Shown one piece after another: positions 1 to 9,371 of a stretch of 64,000 nt of DNA. The stretch's first letter is position 1, and each line of letters starts with the position of its first letter. Position numbers and translations under genes: made by a program. Below the pieces are notes generated by a model. The model did not search any database. It was not told the origin of the DNA and saw nothing but the letters and a program-made list of their open reading frames with translations. This DNA comes from Vagococcus luciliae (GTDB lineage: Bacteria > Bacillota > Bacilli > Lactobacillales > Vagococcaceae), in assembly GCF_024637875.1 (NCBI RefSeq), contig NZ_CP102451.1, positions 124,001 through 188,000 of the forward strand. The letters run 5' to 3'.

Positions 1-2051
1 AGCTTGACTGGACTAGAAATAAATTTACTTTCAGCATTAGCATCACCCTTAAGATACTTCACTGCCTCCTCTAAATCAATGTCTTTCTCGCCTTTTCTAA
101 TGGCATTTGCTGCCTTTTGAACACCTTCTTTAACATTCGGCCAGTCTTCTTTAATCATAACTTCTGCTGCATTTAAGGCTGTTTCCAATTTAGGAGCCTT
201 TTCATTAACTTTGGACATGGTCTCTTTTACATCATTTTCAATTCCAGGTAAATCATTTTTAATAAATAATGTTGCCTTATTCATTTTACTTTGAACAACA
301 GGAAAATCATTTTTAAAAAAATCAGCACCTTGATTAATACCATTAATAATTAAATCCATATTGCCATTTAGCATAATGTTAGCTGTATGAATCTCATCTT
401 GAATAGCAGGCATTTCCTTTTGATAATCTTTTAAGAAATCAATTGCTTCGTTAATAATAGTTGTTGTATTTTTCAATAAACTATCCAATGTTTCCATAGT
501 CCCATCATTAATCACTGTTCCAGTAATATGTTTTGCTGAATTAAGCATACTTTCAACATTAGATAATGTTTGATTAACTTGAGACTCAATTTCTGAGGGA
601 TTAATAGAAACAACTAATTGATTTAAAGTATTACTTATTTCTGTTAGCCTTTGTTGTAATCTATCAGGGGCTGAAGCATAATCTTCCCAGTTATCTAATA
701 TAGACTGAACATTACTTTGAGCATGACTTACGTGATTTTCCAATGTATCTAATTGAGATAAAGCATTTGAAAAATCAGGAGCATTTGGCAAGCTCGCTAA
801 CTGATTGAGTGTTTCTTTTAATGATTGGATCAGCTGTAATTGTGTTGTTAACTGATTGTTTAATTTTTCAAGTTGGGCATGAATTTGTGCCGTGTGAGTC
901 TCCGTATCAAGTGCTGCAATATCTGCAGCTAATTTTGCCGAAACTTTTGACAAAGTATCTAATACTTCTATCCCCTGTGTCAATCCTTCTGTCACTGTTG
1001 GCAATACTTTTGCAATTTTTTCTAATTGCTTTTGTAAATCTGGAATCATTCCATCTGCTGTATTAATCAAATCTTTCACATCTGGCAACACCTTTTGTGC
1101 TGTGGCAATCACTTCTAATCCCTTAGTAGCCTCATTGATTGCTTCATTCATCATTTGAACGACTTTATCCATATCATTATCTGCTTTATTTAACTGCGTT
1201 CCAGCATTCTTAATTTTAGGGATGTTTCCCTGAACATCATAAACGATTTGACCATATTGGGCTATCTCAGGTAATTTTCCATTTAATGCCACAACTTTGT
1301 CAGTCGTTTTATTTAATTCAGGAATATAATCAACAAATTCATTAGCTAATGCTAGTTTCTGTTTAAATTCTGGCATTTTAGTTTGTAATTCAAGAACTTC
1401 TTTTGTATAACCATCTATCTCATCAAGATTTTCATCTACTTTGATAATTTTTGACGTAATTTTTTTAATAGAAGGTAAATTGGCATCAAGGTTAAATCCA
1501 ATCTCATTAAATACTTCTAATAATGTTTTACTAGCTGTTTCGATAAATTCTGTTGAAATCGTATCTTGAATAGTTCCAGCACCCTTATCAGATATTTTGG
1601 GAGCAATGGCATTGATTTTCTGATTCACTTGATATTCAATTTCTGGATAATCAATTTCTCCTTTAGTAAAACTTAAAAGATTCTCAGTAAAATCTTTTGG
1701 CATATATAACCCTGCATAATATTTTCCGGTCTTAACCTTATCATCTAATTCTTTCTTTGATGAAACAAATTGCCAACCAATTGATTTATTATCTTTTAAA
1801 TTTTTAACGATCTCATCACCAATATTGATTTTTTTTCCTTTTAAATCAACTGTTTGATCATCGGAATAAATTCCAATCTTGATACCACCAGTATTTGAAT
1901 AAGGATCCCATAACGCTGCAATGTTAAACCATGCATATAACGATGGGATAATCATCAATGCTATCATCAATACAAACGTGAGCTTGTTATGAAAAATCCT
2001 TTTCCAATCTAGTACAAATAAATCCCATACATTTTTTATTCTATTTAACAT
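1..2051 (-). CDS. YhgE/Pip-family membrane protein, 3' end outside window
   Basis: The minus strand is open from an ATG at 2051 to the window edge (about 683 codons). The N-terminus MLNRIKNVWDLFVLDWKRI followed by a hydrophobic segment and the signature IPSLYAWFNIAALWDPY is the start of YhgE/Pip (phage infection protein) relatives. After it comes a very long extracytoplasmic region rich in Leu, Ile, Asn, Asp and Lys with heptad-like spacing, as expected for the coiled-coil stalk. The C-terminal membrane bundle lies off the window. The start overlaps the stop of the upstream Rrf2-like gene by 7 bases and has an AGAGG eight bases upstream, so the two are translationally coupled. Family members are tied to phage entry and type VII-like export; the role here is unknown. 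Confidence 0.82.
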   Translation of the reverse strand, partial: MLNRIKNVWDLFVLDWKRIFHNKLTFVLMIALMIIPSLYAWFNIAALWDPYSNTGGIKIGIYSDDQTVDLKGKKINIGDEIVKNLKDNKSIGWQFVSSKKELDDKVKTGKYYAGLYMPKDFTENLLSFTKGEIDYPEIEYQVNQKINAIAPKISDKGAGTIQDTISTEFIETASKTLLEVFNEIGFNLDANLPSIKKITSKIIKVDENLDEIDGYTKEVLELQTKMPEFKQKLALANEFVDYIPELNKTTDKVVALNGKLPEIAQYGQIVYDVQGNIPKIKNAGTQLNKADNDMDKVVQMMNEAINEATKGLEVIATAQKVLPDVKDLINTADGMIPDLQKQLEKIAKVLPTVTEGLTQGIEVLDTLSKVSAKLAADIAALDTETHTAQIHAQLEKLNNQLTTQLQLIQSLKETLNQLASLPNAPDFSNALSQLDTLENHVSHAQSNVQSILDNWEDYASAPDRLQQRLTEISNTLNQLVVSINPSEIESQVNQTLSNVESMLNSAKHITGTVINDGTMETLDSLLKNTTTIINEAIDFLKDYQKEMPAIQDEIHTANIMLNGNMDLIINGINQGADFFKNDFPVVQSKMNKATLFIKNDLPGIENDVKETMSKVNEKAPKLETALNAAEVMIKEDWPNVKEGVQKAANAIRKGEKDIDLEEAVKYLKGDANAESKFISSPVK

Positions 2052-2542
2052 TGAATTGACCTCTCATCCTCTATAAAATCATTCCAATTTCTATGTGGTA
2101 TTTCACCATACTCACGAAAGACATCAGATAATATATCTTCTACTGTGATTCTTTCTAATTCTTTATTCCATTTTTTATCCGCTCGCGAAAAGCACTCGGC
2201 AATTTGTTCATCACCTGTTTGAGCAATTTTAGTAAAATCACTAAAAGCTCTCTCTAAAACACCCACTTTTGGGAATGAGTGAAACGGCTCTTCTATTGCT
2301 TCAACAATGTGTAATAGCGTAATATCAGATAAATCTTTTTTAATGTAAAATCCACCATTGTTTCCAGATACTCCTTCAATAATATTTGAAACCACTAACT
2401 TTCTTAGTAACTTTCTAATATAAGAAGAAGAAACAGACAGTTTTTGATAAATTGCGATTGATGACACAGGTACGTCTTTTTCCTGTGTCGATAATAATGC
2501 CATGATTGCCAACGCTTGTTCCGTTGCATTGGTTAACTTCAA
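2045..2542 (-). CDS. Rrf2-family transcriptional regulator
   Basis: 165 residues. The N-terminal 80 form an Rrf2-type winged helix: MKLTNATEQALAIMALL, a recognition segment around SVSSSYIRKLLRKL, and a wing with GVSGNNGGFYIKK. The three-cysteine iron-sulfur cluster of IscR/NsrR is absent; the only central Cys is in AECFSRAD, so an Fe-S sensor is unlikely. The C-terminus is longer than usual and acidic. The gene overlaps the YhgE/Pip gene and presumably controls it. YhgE genes more often sit beside TetR regulators, so an Rrf2 partner is slightly unusual. The inducing signal cannot be read from sequence. Confidence 0.8.
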   Translation of the reverse strand: MKLTNATEQALAIMALLSTQEKDVPVSSIAIYQKLSVSSSYIRKLLRKLVVSNIIEGVSGNNGGFYIKKDLSDITLLHIVEAIEEPFHSFPKVGVLERAFSDFTKIAQTGDEQIAECFSRADKKWNKELERITVEDILSDVFREYGEIPHRNWNDFIEDERSIQC

Positions 2543-2654
2543 GTGATATCACGTCCTCTCATTCTTACATTCGGCTATTATAGACTTTTTTTATCCACAA
2601 TGCAATAGAAAGGTTTCATTATTTTATCATTTTCAATACAACATGTTTTTGGAA

Positions 2655-2686
2655 TAAAAAAAGAACAGTTATATTCAGACTGTTCT
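2655..2686 (-). terminator. Rho-independent terminator after the UPF0173 hydrolase gene
   Basis: Inverted repeat AGAACAGT/ACTGTTCT (2662-2669 and 2679-2686) with a 9-base loop, followed on the minus strand by a run of seven T. It lies 11 bases past the stop of the hydrolase gene. Confidence 0.8.
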
Positions 2687-2696
2687 CATATGATTT

Positions 2697-3380
2697 TTAA
2701 ATACTAATGAACTCTCCTGGTTCTAATACTTTACCTGTATTTTCTGGTAATAAACCAATAAACTCATATGGATTTTGTTCTATAACAGGAAAGGTATTAT
2801 AATGAATCGGTATAGTCAATTTTGCTTGAATAACGTTTGATGCTTTTGCAGCGTCTTCTATCCCCATTGTAAAGTTGTCACCAATTGGTAAAAAAGCGAT
2901 ATCTAAATCAAAATCATCTCCCAGCAAAGATAAATCACTATAAAAAGCAGTATCTCCGGCATGATAAATTGACTTATTATCAATGGTAAAGATAAATCCA
3001 GCGGGTTCTCCCATATAAATCATCTCACCATCCAACTCATATCCTGAACTGTGTTGCGCAAAAACCATTTTAACTTGACCAAACGGAAAATCGAACTTTC
3101 CACCTATATTCATAGGATGAACATTCTTAATCCCTTGACTTGTTGCAAAATGACAAATTTCTGGAATAGCAACAACTTGAGCATTGTTTTTTTTAGCTAA
3201 ATAAACCAAATCCCCCACATGGTCACTATGTCCATGAGTAATAAAAATATAATCTATTTCCACTTTTTCTAGTGTTAGGTCTGTTAATTTATTTCCTGTA
3301 ATAAATGGATCAATTAAAATACGAGTATGATCATCTGTTTCTATAATAATGACTGAATGGCCATGATAACTAATTTTCAT
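2697..3380 (-). CDS. UPF0173 metal-dependent hydrolase (metallo-beta-lactamase fold, YtkL-like)
   Basis: About 227 residues from the chosen ATG (MKISYHGHS), preceded by AGGAAGAAG; the open frame continues 20 codons upstream without family similarity. The metallo-beta-lactamase motif THGHSDHVGD sits near residue 55, HAGDTAF and the late IPIHYNTFP supply further ligands. This matches UPF0173 L-UlaG-like hydrolases, soluble proteins of about 225 residues. The substrate is not known. It is a single gene with its own terminator. Confidence 0.85.
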   Translation of the reverse strand: MKISYHGHSVIIIETDDHTRILIDPFITGNKLTDLTLEKVEIDYIFITHGHSDHVGDLVYLAKKNNAQVVAIPEICHFATSQGIKNVHPMNIGGKFDFPFGQVKMVFAQHSSGYELDGEMIYMGEPAGFIFTIDNKSIYHAGDTAFYSDLSLLGDDFDLDIAFLPIGDNFTMGIEDAAKASNVIQAKLTIPIHYNTFPVIEQNPYEFIGLLPENTGKVLEPGEFISI

Positions 3381-3438
3381 ATAACTTCTTCCTAATTTAT
3401 TAGATAAATCAATTATACCTATTTCTATAACATAACTC

Positions 3439-3468
3439 AAAAAACTGAATGAAATAATACCATTCAGT
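3439..3468 (-). terminator. Hairpin with T-run upstream of the UPF0173 gene
   Basis: ACTGAATG/CATTCAGT (3444-3451, 3461-3468) with a 9-base loop, followed on the minus strand by TTTTTT. It is 250 bases past the stop of the M20 amidohydrolase and would stop read-through from the met operon into the hydrolase gene. Confidence 0.65.
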
Positions 3469-3472
3469 CATG

Positions 3473-3719
3473 CTTTAGACTTGTTTTTTTAGAAACATCT
3501 TAATAAAAAATAACTAGGGGGATAGCTTATTTCTATATAAGATAAACAAGTTATTTTCTTATTTTCAAGCCTAATTATTAACATAAAAAATTATAGTAGG
3601 GTCCAATCTCTATAAAGGCATGACCACTACATCTTTACTATACAATGTTAGTGTAAAAAACAGGGGGGCTTTTTGGTAATATCAATATAAAAATCTATTA
3701 TACTGATAAAGAATAACGA
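3473..3719. other. Intergenic stretch with a second long hairpin
   Basis: No coding sequence is apparent. A hairpin spans 3592-3643: outer arms TATAGTA/TACTATA and inner pairing GTAG-T-GGTC with GACC-CTAC. On the minus strand it is followed by ATTTTTTA, so it could be the true terminator of the metN-metI-metQ-amidohydrolase operon. A GGGGGG run at 3663-3668 has no partner that I see. Confidence 0.45.
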
Positions 3720-4925
3720 TTAATTCCCTTGTATTTTTTGTTTTTTATGTTCTTCTTTTATTTCGTTTAATAACTTATCATCTAAAAGTAAATCCAACGC
3801 TGTTTCTGCTAACAACTGGGCAGCAATTCCTATTGAATTTAAACCTTTCTCACTTTTAGCAGCTGCTTTAAATTCTTCTGAATGACCTGCAATGTATTCA
3901 TCAGAGATAGATACTGTTGGTTGAATGGTTGGAATCACTTGACTAACATTTCCAACATCGGAAGAACCGATATTTTGTCTTTCACCACTATATATTTCTT
4001 CTTCTGAAATACCGATTCTCTCAAAATGACTAACAAAAATATCATCAAATATTGGTGTCACAATAATATCATCTACCCCATTTTGAAATAACCCAAATTT
4101 GTAATCTGCTCCTGTCGCAATTGACGCACCTTTAACAATATTTTCAACTTTTTGATAGACATCGTCCAAGGTTTTTCTATTAGCTGCTCTCAAATAAAAA
4201 CGTCCAGACGCATATTCAGGAACAACGTTCGCAGCAACACCCCCATTAGTAATAATGCCATGAATATTCACATCTTTGGGTAAATGAAGCCTTAGTCCAT
4301 TAATACCATTAAATACTTGTATTAAAGCATCAAGCGCATTAACTCCCTTTTCAGGTGCTGCTGCAGCGTGAGAAGCCACACCAAAGAATTCAATATCTAC
4401 CGGATCGTTTGCTAATCCTAAAGCCGTCTTACCATACTTGTGTGCAGGATGAACGCAGAGGGCGGCATCAACATCATCAAAAAATCCCTCTCTTACAAAA
4501 CTACCTTTAGCTGATCCATTTTCCCCTCCTTCTTCTCCAGGTGTTCCATAAATGCGAATTTCACCACCAACTTCATCTATCACTTGTTTTAATGCACTAG
4601 CAGCTAAAACTGAATAGTTTCCAAATAAGTTATGTCCACATGCATGACCAATTCCAGGTAAGGCATCGTATTCAGCTAAAAATGCTAAAGTTGGTCCAGG
4701 CTTGTAAGATTTGTATCGTGCATCAAATCCTGTATGGTGACCGGCAACATTTTTTTTAACGTCAAAACCTTCTTTTTTCAATTGATTAATTAATACATCA
4801 GAAGAGTACACTTCATAATTACTAACTTCTGGATGATTATGAATGTCTAGTGCTAGTTCTTTATATACAGGTAATTGTTTTTCTATATAGTCTATAATAA
4901 TTGCAGATTTATTTTCTCTTGTCAT
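3720..4925 (-). CDS. M20-family amidohydrolase/peptidase (HipO/AbgA-like)
   Basis: 401 residues, the usual length for M20D amidohydrolases. Metal-site motifs are GHACGHNLFG near residue 95, PGEEGGENGSA near 130 and HPAHKYG near 160, with a late HSEEF. The dimerisation-type insert starts at ASHAAAAPEKG. It begins 26 bases after metQ and is the last gene of the methionine-uptake operon, so it probably releases a free amino acid, perhaps methionine, from an imported N-acyl or conjugated form. That substrate is inferred from context only. No signal peptide, so cytoplasmic. Start ATG is preceded by AAGGAG. Confidence 0.82.
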   Translation of the reverse strand: MTRENKSAIIIDYIEKQLPVYKELALDIHNHPEVSNYEVYSSDVLINQLKKEGFDVKKNVAGHHTGFDARYKSYKPGPTLAFLAEYDALPGIGHACGHNLFGNYSVLAASALKQVIDEVGGEIRIYGTPGEEGGENGSAKGSFVREGFFDDVDAALCVHPAHKYGKTALGLANDPVDIEFFGVASHAAAAPEKGVNALDALIQVFNGINGLRLHLPKDVNIHGIITNGGVAANVVPEYASGRFYLRAANRKTLDDVYQKVENIVKGASIATGADYKFGLFQNGVDDIIVTPIFDDIFVSHFERIGISEEEIYSGERQNIGSSDVGNVSQVIPTIQPTVSISDEYIAGHSEEFKAAAKSEKGLNSIGIAAQLLAETALDLLLDDKLLNEIKEEHKKQKIQGN

Positions 4926-4951
4926 ATATTCAATACTCCTTTAGATTAAAT

Positions 4952-5803
4952 TTATTTTTTACCAAATGTATCCCACGCTGGAATACTTGATCCTTTAGAG
5001 GTTTCTTCAATCACTTTTTTAGTTTCTTCTGTTTGATAAGCATCTACTATTTTTTTATATGTTTCATTCTCTTCATCTTCTTTTCTAACCACAATAATGT
5101 TTACATATGGTTTTGATGTCTCATTTACTGGTTCTAAGAATATTGCATCTTTCTCTGGAATATACCCCGCATCTACTGCAATCCCACTATTAATAATAGC
5201 TGCTGTCACATCTTGAAGTGAACGAGGTGTTTGTGCTGCATCCAATTCTTCAATTTTTAAATTCAACTTATTTTCTGTAATATCACTCACTGTTGGTGCT
5301 TGTTTTTTGGCTGGATCAACTTTGATTAACCCTGCTGTTTGAAGAAGTAATAATGCACGCCCACCATTTGTTACATCATTGGGAATAGAAATTGTATCCC
5401 CTTCTTTTAATTCTTTAACATCTTTAATTTTCTCAGAATAAATACCTAATGGTGCATTCACTGTATTCCCAATAGAAACTAAGTTAGTTCCATGTTCTTT
5501 GTTGAAATTATCTAAAAATATTTGATGTTGAAATGAATTTAAATCAATATCGCCATTATCTAAAGCTACATTTGGTTGACTATAATCTGTAAATTTAACA
5601 TATTCTAAATCAATGCCTTCATCTTTTAATCGTTTTTTTACATCATCCCATACATCTGTGTCTGATCCGACAAAACCTAATTTTACTGTCACTTCTTTTC
5701 CGTCTTTTGACTTAGATGTTGCCTCTTTATTTCCAGACCCACACCCTGTTACTAATAATAAAACTGCTATTATTGCTACAATATATCCAACAAATTTTTT
5801 CAT
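4952..5803 (-). CDS. metQ: Methionine ABC transporter substrate-binding lipoprotein
   Basis: 283 residues. Signal peptide with lipobox LLVTGC places the mature lipid-anchored Cys near residue 21. The mature part is an NLPA/MetQ-type binding protein (VKLGFVGSDTDVWDDV at the start, DNGDIDLNSFQHQIF in the middle). It captures methionine outside the membrane for MetNI. It lies 21 bases downstream of metI within the operon, and GGAGAATGAAAT precedes the ATG. Confidence 0.93.
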   Translation of the reverse strand: MKKFVGYIVAIIAVLLLVTGCGSGNKEATSKSKDGKEVTVKLGFVGSDTDVWDDVKKRLKDEGIDLEYVKFTDYSQPNVALDNGDIDLNSFQHQIFLDNFNKEHGTNLVSIGNTVNAPLGIYSEKIKDVKELKEGDTISIPNDVTNGGRALLLLQTAGLIKVDPAKKQAPTVSDITENKLNLKIEELDAAQTPRSLQDVTAAIINSGIAVDAGYIPEKDAIFLEPVNETSKPYVNIIVVRKEDEENETYKKIVDAYQTEETKKVIEETSKGSSIPAWDTFGKK

Positions 5804-5824
5804 ATTTCATTCTCCTTTTTATTG

Positions 5825-6505
5825 TTAATGACTAATTTTTTTTATAATAAAATTGCTGATTCCTTGGCAGATAAACACTATTAATAAGATAATAATTAAC
5901 GCTACCCAAGTTACATCACTTTGAAATCTATTATGACCTCTTGATATGGCTAAATTTCCTAATCCTCCTGCACCGACTGCCCCTGCCATAGCTGTTAAAC
6001 CAATCACGTTAATAATCGTTAAAGCTGAAACCCTCACAATACCAGGTAGTCCTTCTTTTAAATACACTCTAAAAATAATGCCTAAAGGACTGGTTCCCAT
6101 AGCCTCTGCTGCCTCAATCACTCCTGAATCAACTTCAAGTAAAGCTACTTCAATTTGTCTAGCAAAAAATGGGACAACTCCTGCTACAAGTGGAACAAGT
6201 GCTGCAGTTGCTCCAATTGTTGTTCCAGCAATCACACGTGTTACAACATTTAATAAAGCTAATAAAATAATAAATGGAATAGATCTAACTACATTCACAA
6301 TTTTATCTAAAATCTGATACACATATTTTTGTTCCAATAATCCTCCTGGTCTTGTTACAACCAATATGATCCCAAATATCAAACCAAATACGCCGGCAAT
6401 AATAGCTGTCCAAAATGACATGTATAATGTCTCAATGGTTGCCTGTTTAAATTCATCAGGAATTTGACTAGCGTTTGGCAAATATTTTTCAATAATTTCT
6501 TGCAT
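5825..6505 (-). CDS. metI: Methionine ABC transporter permease
   Basis: 226 residues with about five membrane segments and the EAA coupling motif ([19 protein letters not shown], around residues 130-148). The N-terminal short segment and length match MetI. It overlaps metN by 17 bases, which fits tight co-expression. MetI dimerises to form the membrane channel of the methionine importer. Confidence 0.93.
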   Translation of the reverse strand: MQEIIEKYLPNASQIPDEFKQATIETLYMSFWTAIIAGVFGLIFGIILVVTRPGGLLEQKYVYQILDKIVNVVRSIPFIILLALLNVVTRVIAGTTIGATAALVPLVAGVVPFFARQIEVALLEVDSGVIEAAEAMGTSPLGIIFRVYLKEGLPGIVRVSALTIINVIGLTAMAGAVGAGGLGNLAISRGHNRFQSDVTWVALIIILLIVFICQGISNFIIKKISH

Positions 6506-7568
6506 AATGACTCACTCCTTCTATATCGATTGTTTCATTTGCCTGAATAATTGTAATGTTGACTCCCTCAGAGATTAAATATTGGATGGCTTCTTTACGC
6601 TTATCTAACTCACCAGTCAAACTCACAACTAAACTACCTAATGGAACATCCTGTATGATTTCAACATTCCCATATAAAATGTTAGCAGATACTTGGAAGC
6701 GACTATATAACTGTGAGATTAAGGCTTCATTTGTTTGACTGCCAATATAGGATAGTTCAATTAGCCAAACATTTTCAGATGAATCAATAAACGATTGACT
6801 CGATAAAATCGTTTCTAATGCTTGATCGATATGTGAAGCGGTTCGAATAAAGGTTTGTGTCAACTCTTGTTTTGCTTGACTAAATAGTGTCACGCTATCC
6901 CCTTTTTCTACAATCTCACCATTTTCCATTACAGCTACCTTATTACAAATCTCTTTGACCACTTGCATTTCATGTGTAATTAAGACAATCGTTAAATTTA
7001 GACGTTTATTTAACTCTTTTAATAAAGATAAAATTTGTAGCGTTGTCTTAGGATCTAAAGCACTGGTCGCTTCGTCACATAAAAGTATCTCCGGATCGTT
7101 TGCTAATGCTCTAGCAATAGCGACACGTTGTTTTTGTCCACCTGATAATTGACTTGGATACGCATCATGTTTATCCGACAAACCAACTAATTCTAATAAT
7201 TCTATTACTTTTTCTTTTCTCTCTTGTTTTGATTTTCCTGAATACTTTAGTGAAAAATCAACATTATCAAAAATAGTACGACTTGCCATTAGATTAAAAT
7301 GCTGAAAAATCATCCCAATGGACTGTCTCTTCCTTCTTAAATCTTTTCCCTTTAAATTCGTAATGTTTTCTCCTTTTATCAAGACATCTCCTGTAGTTGG
7401 TCGTTGTAATAAATTAATGACTCTTACTAATGTACTTTTCCCTGCTCCTGAAAAGCCCACTATGCCGTAAATATCTCCTTTTTCAATAATCAAATCAACA
7501 TCTCTCACCGCATAAACGTCACGGTCAGGTTGATGAAAAGTAACAGATATATCTTTTAATTCAATCAT
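6489..7568 (-). CDS. metN: Methionine ABC transporter ATPase with NIL domain
   Basis: 359 residues. ABC domain first: Walker [10 protein letters not shown], signature [15 protein letters not shown], Walker [15 protein letters not shown]-loop ITHEMQ. The last 90 residues (from [12 protein letters not shown]) form the NIL regulatory domain, which in MetN relatives binds methionine and trans-inhibits transport. It is the first structural gene after two T-box leaders, so expression should follow charging of a tRNA, most likely tRNA-Met. ATG preceded by AAAGGAG. Confidence 0.95.
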   Translation of the reverse strand: MIELKDISVTFHQPDRDVYAVRDVDLIIEKGDIYGIVGFSGAGKSTLVRVINLLQRPTTGDVLIKGENITNLKGKDLRRKRQSIGMIFQHFNLMASRTIFDNVDFSLKYSGKSKQERKEKVIELLELVGLSDKHDAYPSQLSGGQKQRVAIARALANDPEILLCDEATSALDPKTTLQILSLLKELNKRLNLTIVLITHEMQVVKEICNKVAVMENGEIVEKGDSVTLFSQAKQELTQTFIRTASHIDQALETILSSQSFIDSSENVWLIELSYIGSQTNEALISQLYSRFQVSANILYGNVEIIQDVPLGSLVVSLTGELDKRKEAIQYLISEGVNITIIQANETIDIEGVSHYARNY

Positions 7569-7592
7569 ATTTTTTCTCCTTTAATTATTAAT

Positions 7593-7868
7593 AAAAAAAA
7601 AACCTCAATAAAACAAACCCTGTCATTTGTTTTATTGAGGACGCTTATGCGTGTTACCACCTCTAATTCGACTAATTTTCACAAATTAGCCCTTATCGGG
7701 TACTATCATACCCTAGCAAGTTAACGGTTGCGCTCGTTATATTCTTACAATTATATGCTCGAATACAAATTACTCAATGGCCATTTTCAATTAGTTTATC
7801 TTTCCTCTTCTCAGCTTCATGAGGTTCTCTGTAAAAAATAAAGTCAATCTACTTACCATGTCAATGTA
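7593..7868 (-). ncRNA. T-box riboswitch leader, promoter-distal copy (metN)
   Basis: On the minus strand the leader holds a stem I region with AGAG and GAAAATGGCC elements, a CCGTTA element, the T-box GAGGTGGTAACACGC (complement of 7648-7662), and then a terminator with 15-base arms (7603-7617, 7626-7640) and a run of ten T, ending 24 bases before the metN start. This is the ordinary order of a transcription-attenuating T-box. I could not assign the specifier codon with confidence; methionine is expected from the genes controlled. Confidence 0.87.
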
Positions 7869-7875
7869 GGTCTAT

Positions 7876-8150
7876 AAAAATAAAAAAGCCCTTTTACATA
7901 GCGAACTATGTAAAAGGACGACTTATCGTGTTACCACCTTTTTTTAGAAGAATTTCTTCTTCCCTCATACCCGACAATGGATCTATCGGTGTTTCTTTTA
8001 ACGGTGAAACTTTTTCCGAGAGTACCTACCTATCGATACTCTTTCCTCATAGGCCATTTTCAACTTATCATCACTTAACTCTTTTCACCAACCAGAGTCT
8101 CTCTAAAAAGCATCAAAGCTTACTTTCCTAATCAAACAGAACATTATTTA
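7876..8150 (-). ncRNA. T-box riboswitch leader, promoter-proximal copy (metN)
   Basis: A second full T-box sits immediately upstream of the first, in the same orientation. It shows AGAGAGACTCTGGTTGGTG and GAAAATGGCC stem I elements, CACCGTTA, the T-box AAGGTGGTAACACG (complement of 7927-7940), and its own terminator (arms 7890-7901 and 7906-7917, then a T-rich tail). The GAAAATGGCC block is identical in the two copies while the rest has diverged, so this is an old duplication or two independent elements. An ATG after GGCCT is a possible Met specifier but unproven. Confidence 0.85.
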
Positions 8151-8162
8151 TATGTTGCCATT

Positions 8163-8191
8163 AATTTACACGATTTTTTTAATCCTGTCAA
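8163..8191 (-). promoter_or_regulatory. Sigma-A promoter of the tandem T-box/met operon
   Basis: Minus strand TTGACA (8186-8191) and TAAATT (8163-8168) separated by exactly 17 bases, placed just upstream of the first T-box. I see no convincing second promoter between the two T-boxes, so one transcript probably carries both. Confidence 0.7.
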
Positions 8192-8216
8192 CATTTTTTT
8201 AATCTTTATTTAATGT

Positions 8217-9230
8217 TCACTCTATTTTTGTGATCCATCCCTTTGGCGCCTCAATATCTCCAAATTGAATGCCTACTAATTCATTATATAATTTTTTAGT
8301 CACTGGACCTACTTCCGTTTCAGAATAAAACACATGAAAATCATCTCCTACTTGAATCCCTCCAATAGGAGAAATGACTGCTGCAGTACCGCATGCGCCA
8401 GCTTCTATAAATTCATCTATTTCATTTAAATAGACATCACCTTCTCGTGTCTTTAATCCTAGTCGTTCTTTTGCAAGATAAAGTAAAGAATATTTCGTTA
8501 TACTTGGTAAAATAGATGGTGAATAAGGTGTCACAAATTGGTTATCTTTTGTAATACCAAAGAAATTAGCAGAACCCACTTCTTCAATTTTTGTATGCGT
8601 TGCTGGATCAAGATAAATACAGTCCGAAAACTGTTTTTCTTTTGCTACTTTACCAGGATAAAGACTCGCAGCATAGTTTCCACCAACTTTTACAGCACCT
8701 GTCCCTTGTGGAGCTGCTCTGTCATATTCTGATACGATAAAATTAGTTGGCTTTAATCCACCTTTAAAATATGGACCTACAGGCGTACAAAAGACTGTAA
8801 ATAAATATTCAGGTGCTGGTCCAACACCAATGGCATCACCAACACCAATTAATAAAGGTCTTAAATAAAGTGTCGCCCCGCTATCATAAGGGGGACAAAA
8901 ATTTTCATTTGCTTTAACCACTTTTTTTACAGCGTCAATAAACATCTCTTCTGACACTTCTGGCATCATCAAACGATTTGCACTCACTTTCATTCGCTTA
9001 GCATTTTCATCTACTCTAAATAAATTAATTGAATCATCTTTACAACGATATGCTTTTAATCCTTCAAAGCACTGTTGTCCATAATGAAGTGCCATAGAGC
9101 CTTCACTAATATGTAATGTGTTATCTTCTGTTAACTCACCTTCTGACCATTTACCATCTTTATACCGTGCAATGTATCGATACGGAGTTTTGATATAATC
9201 AAAACCTAAATTATTCCAATCTAATGTCAT
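8217..9230 (-). CDS. ilvE: Branched-chain amino acid aminotransferase
   Basis: About 337 residues of fold-type IV PLP aminotransferase. The PLP lysine lies in the [15 protein letters not shown] block, with [10 protein letters not shown] and [14 protein letters not shown] following, as in Gram-positive IlvE. It interconverts Leu, Ile and Val with their 2-oxo acids using glutamate. The frame also offers an ATG three codons upstream, but AAGGGG lies 9 bases before the second ATG (9230), which I prefer. Apparently monocistronic. Confidence 0.92.
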   Translation of the reverse strand: MTLDWNNLGFDYIKTPYRYIARYKDGKWSEGELTEDNTLHISEGSMALHYGQQCFEGLKAYRCKDDSINLFRVDENAKRMKVSANRLMMPEVSEEMFIDAVKKVVKANENFCPPYDSGATLYLRPLLIGVGDAIGVGPAPEYLFTVFCTPVGPYFKGGLKPTNFIVSEYDRAAPQGTGAVKVGGNYAASLYPGKVAKEKQFSDCIYLDPATHTKIEEVGSANFFGITKDNQFVTPYSPSILPSITKYSLLYLAKERLGLKTREGDVYLNEIDEFIEAGACGTAAVISPIGGIQVGDDFHVFYSETEVGPVTKKLYNELVGIQFGDIEAPKGWITKIE

Positions 9231-9329
9231 TAAACCCATCCCCTTTTTCTAATCATTCTCATTTTTTTCTCATTTTACCACACATTCTTTCTTATCTCTA
9301 TCTTTTTCAAATTTTTCATAAACAAAATA

Positions 9330-9371
9330 AACATTAACAAGGTATAAAAATTTTTATACCTTGTTAATGTT
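9330..9371. terminator. Perfect 42-base palindrome at the end of the CynX-type gene
   Basis: Two 21-base arms (9330-9350 and 9351-9371) with no loop; arm 2 overlaps the stop codon of the MFS gene. As RNA it makes a strong AT-rich hairpin that can terminate on the minus strand, but the following T-run is broken. It could also be a protein-binding site. Confidence 0.6.

Noticed and set aside
809-1066. Plus-strand open frame of 85 codons
   Set aside because: Lies wholly inside the YhgE/Pip coding region on the other strand and has no recognisable features.
3655-3680. GGGGGG run as a possible quadruplex
   Set aside because: A single G-run cannot form a quadruplex and has no partner nearby.
7820-7850. 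Promoter-like TTGACA/TTATTT between the two T-boxes
   Set aside because: It overlaps the stem I region of the second T-box and would remove it from the transcript; judged a chance match.
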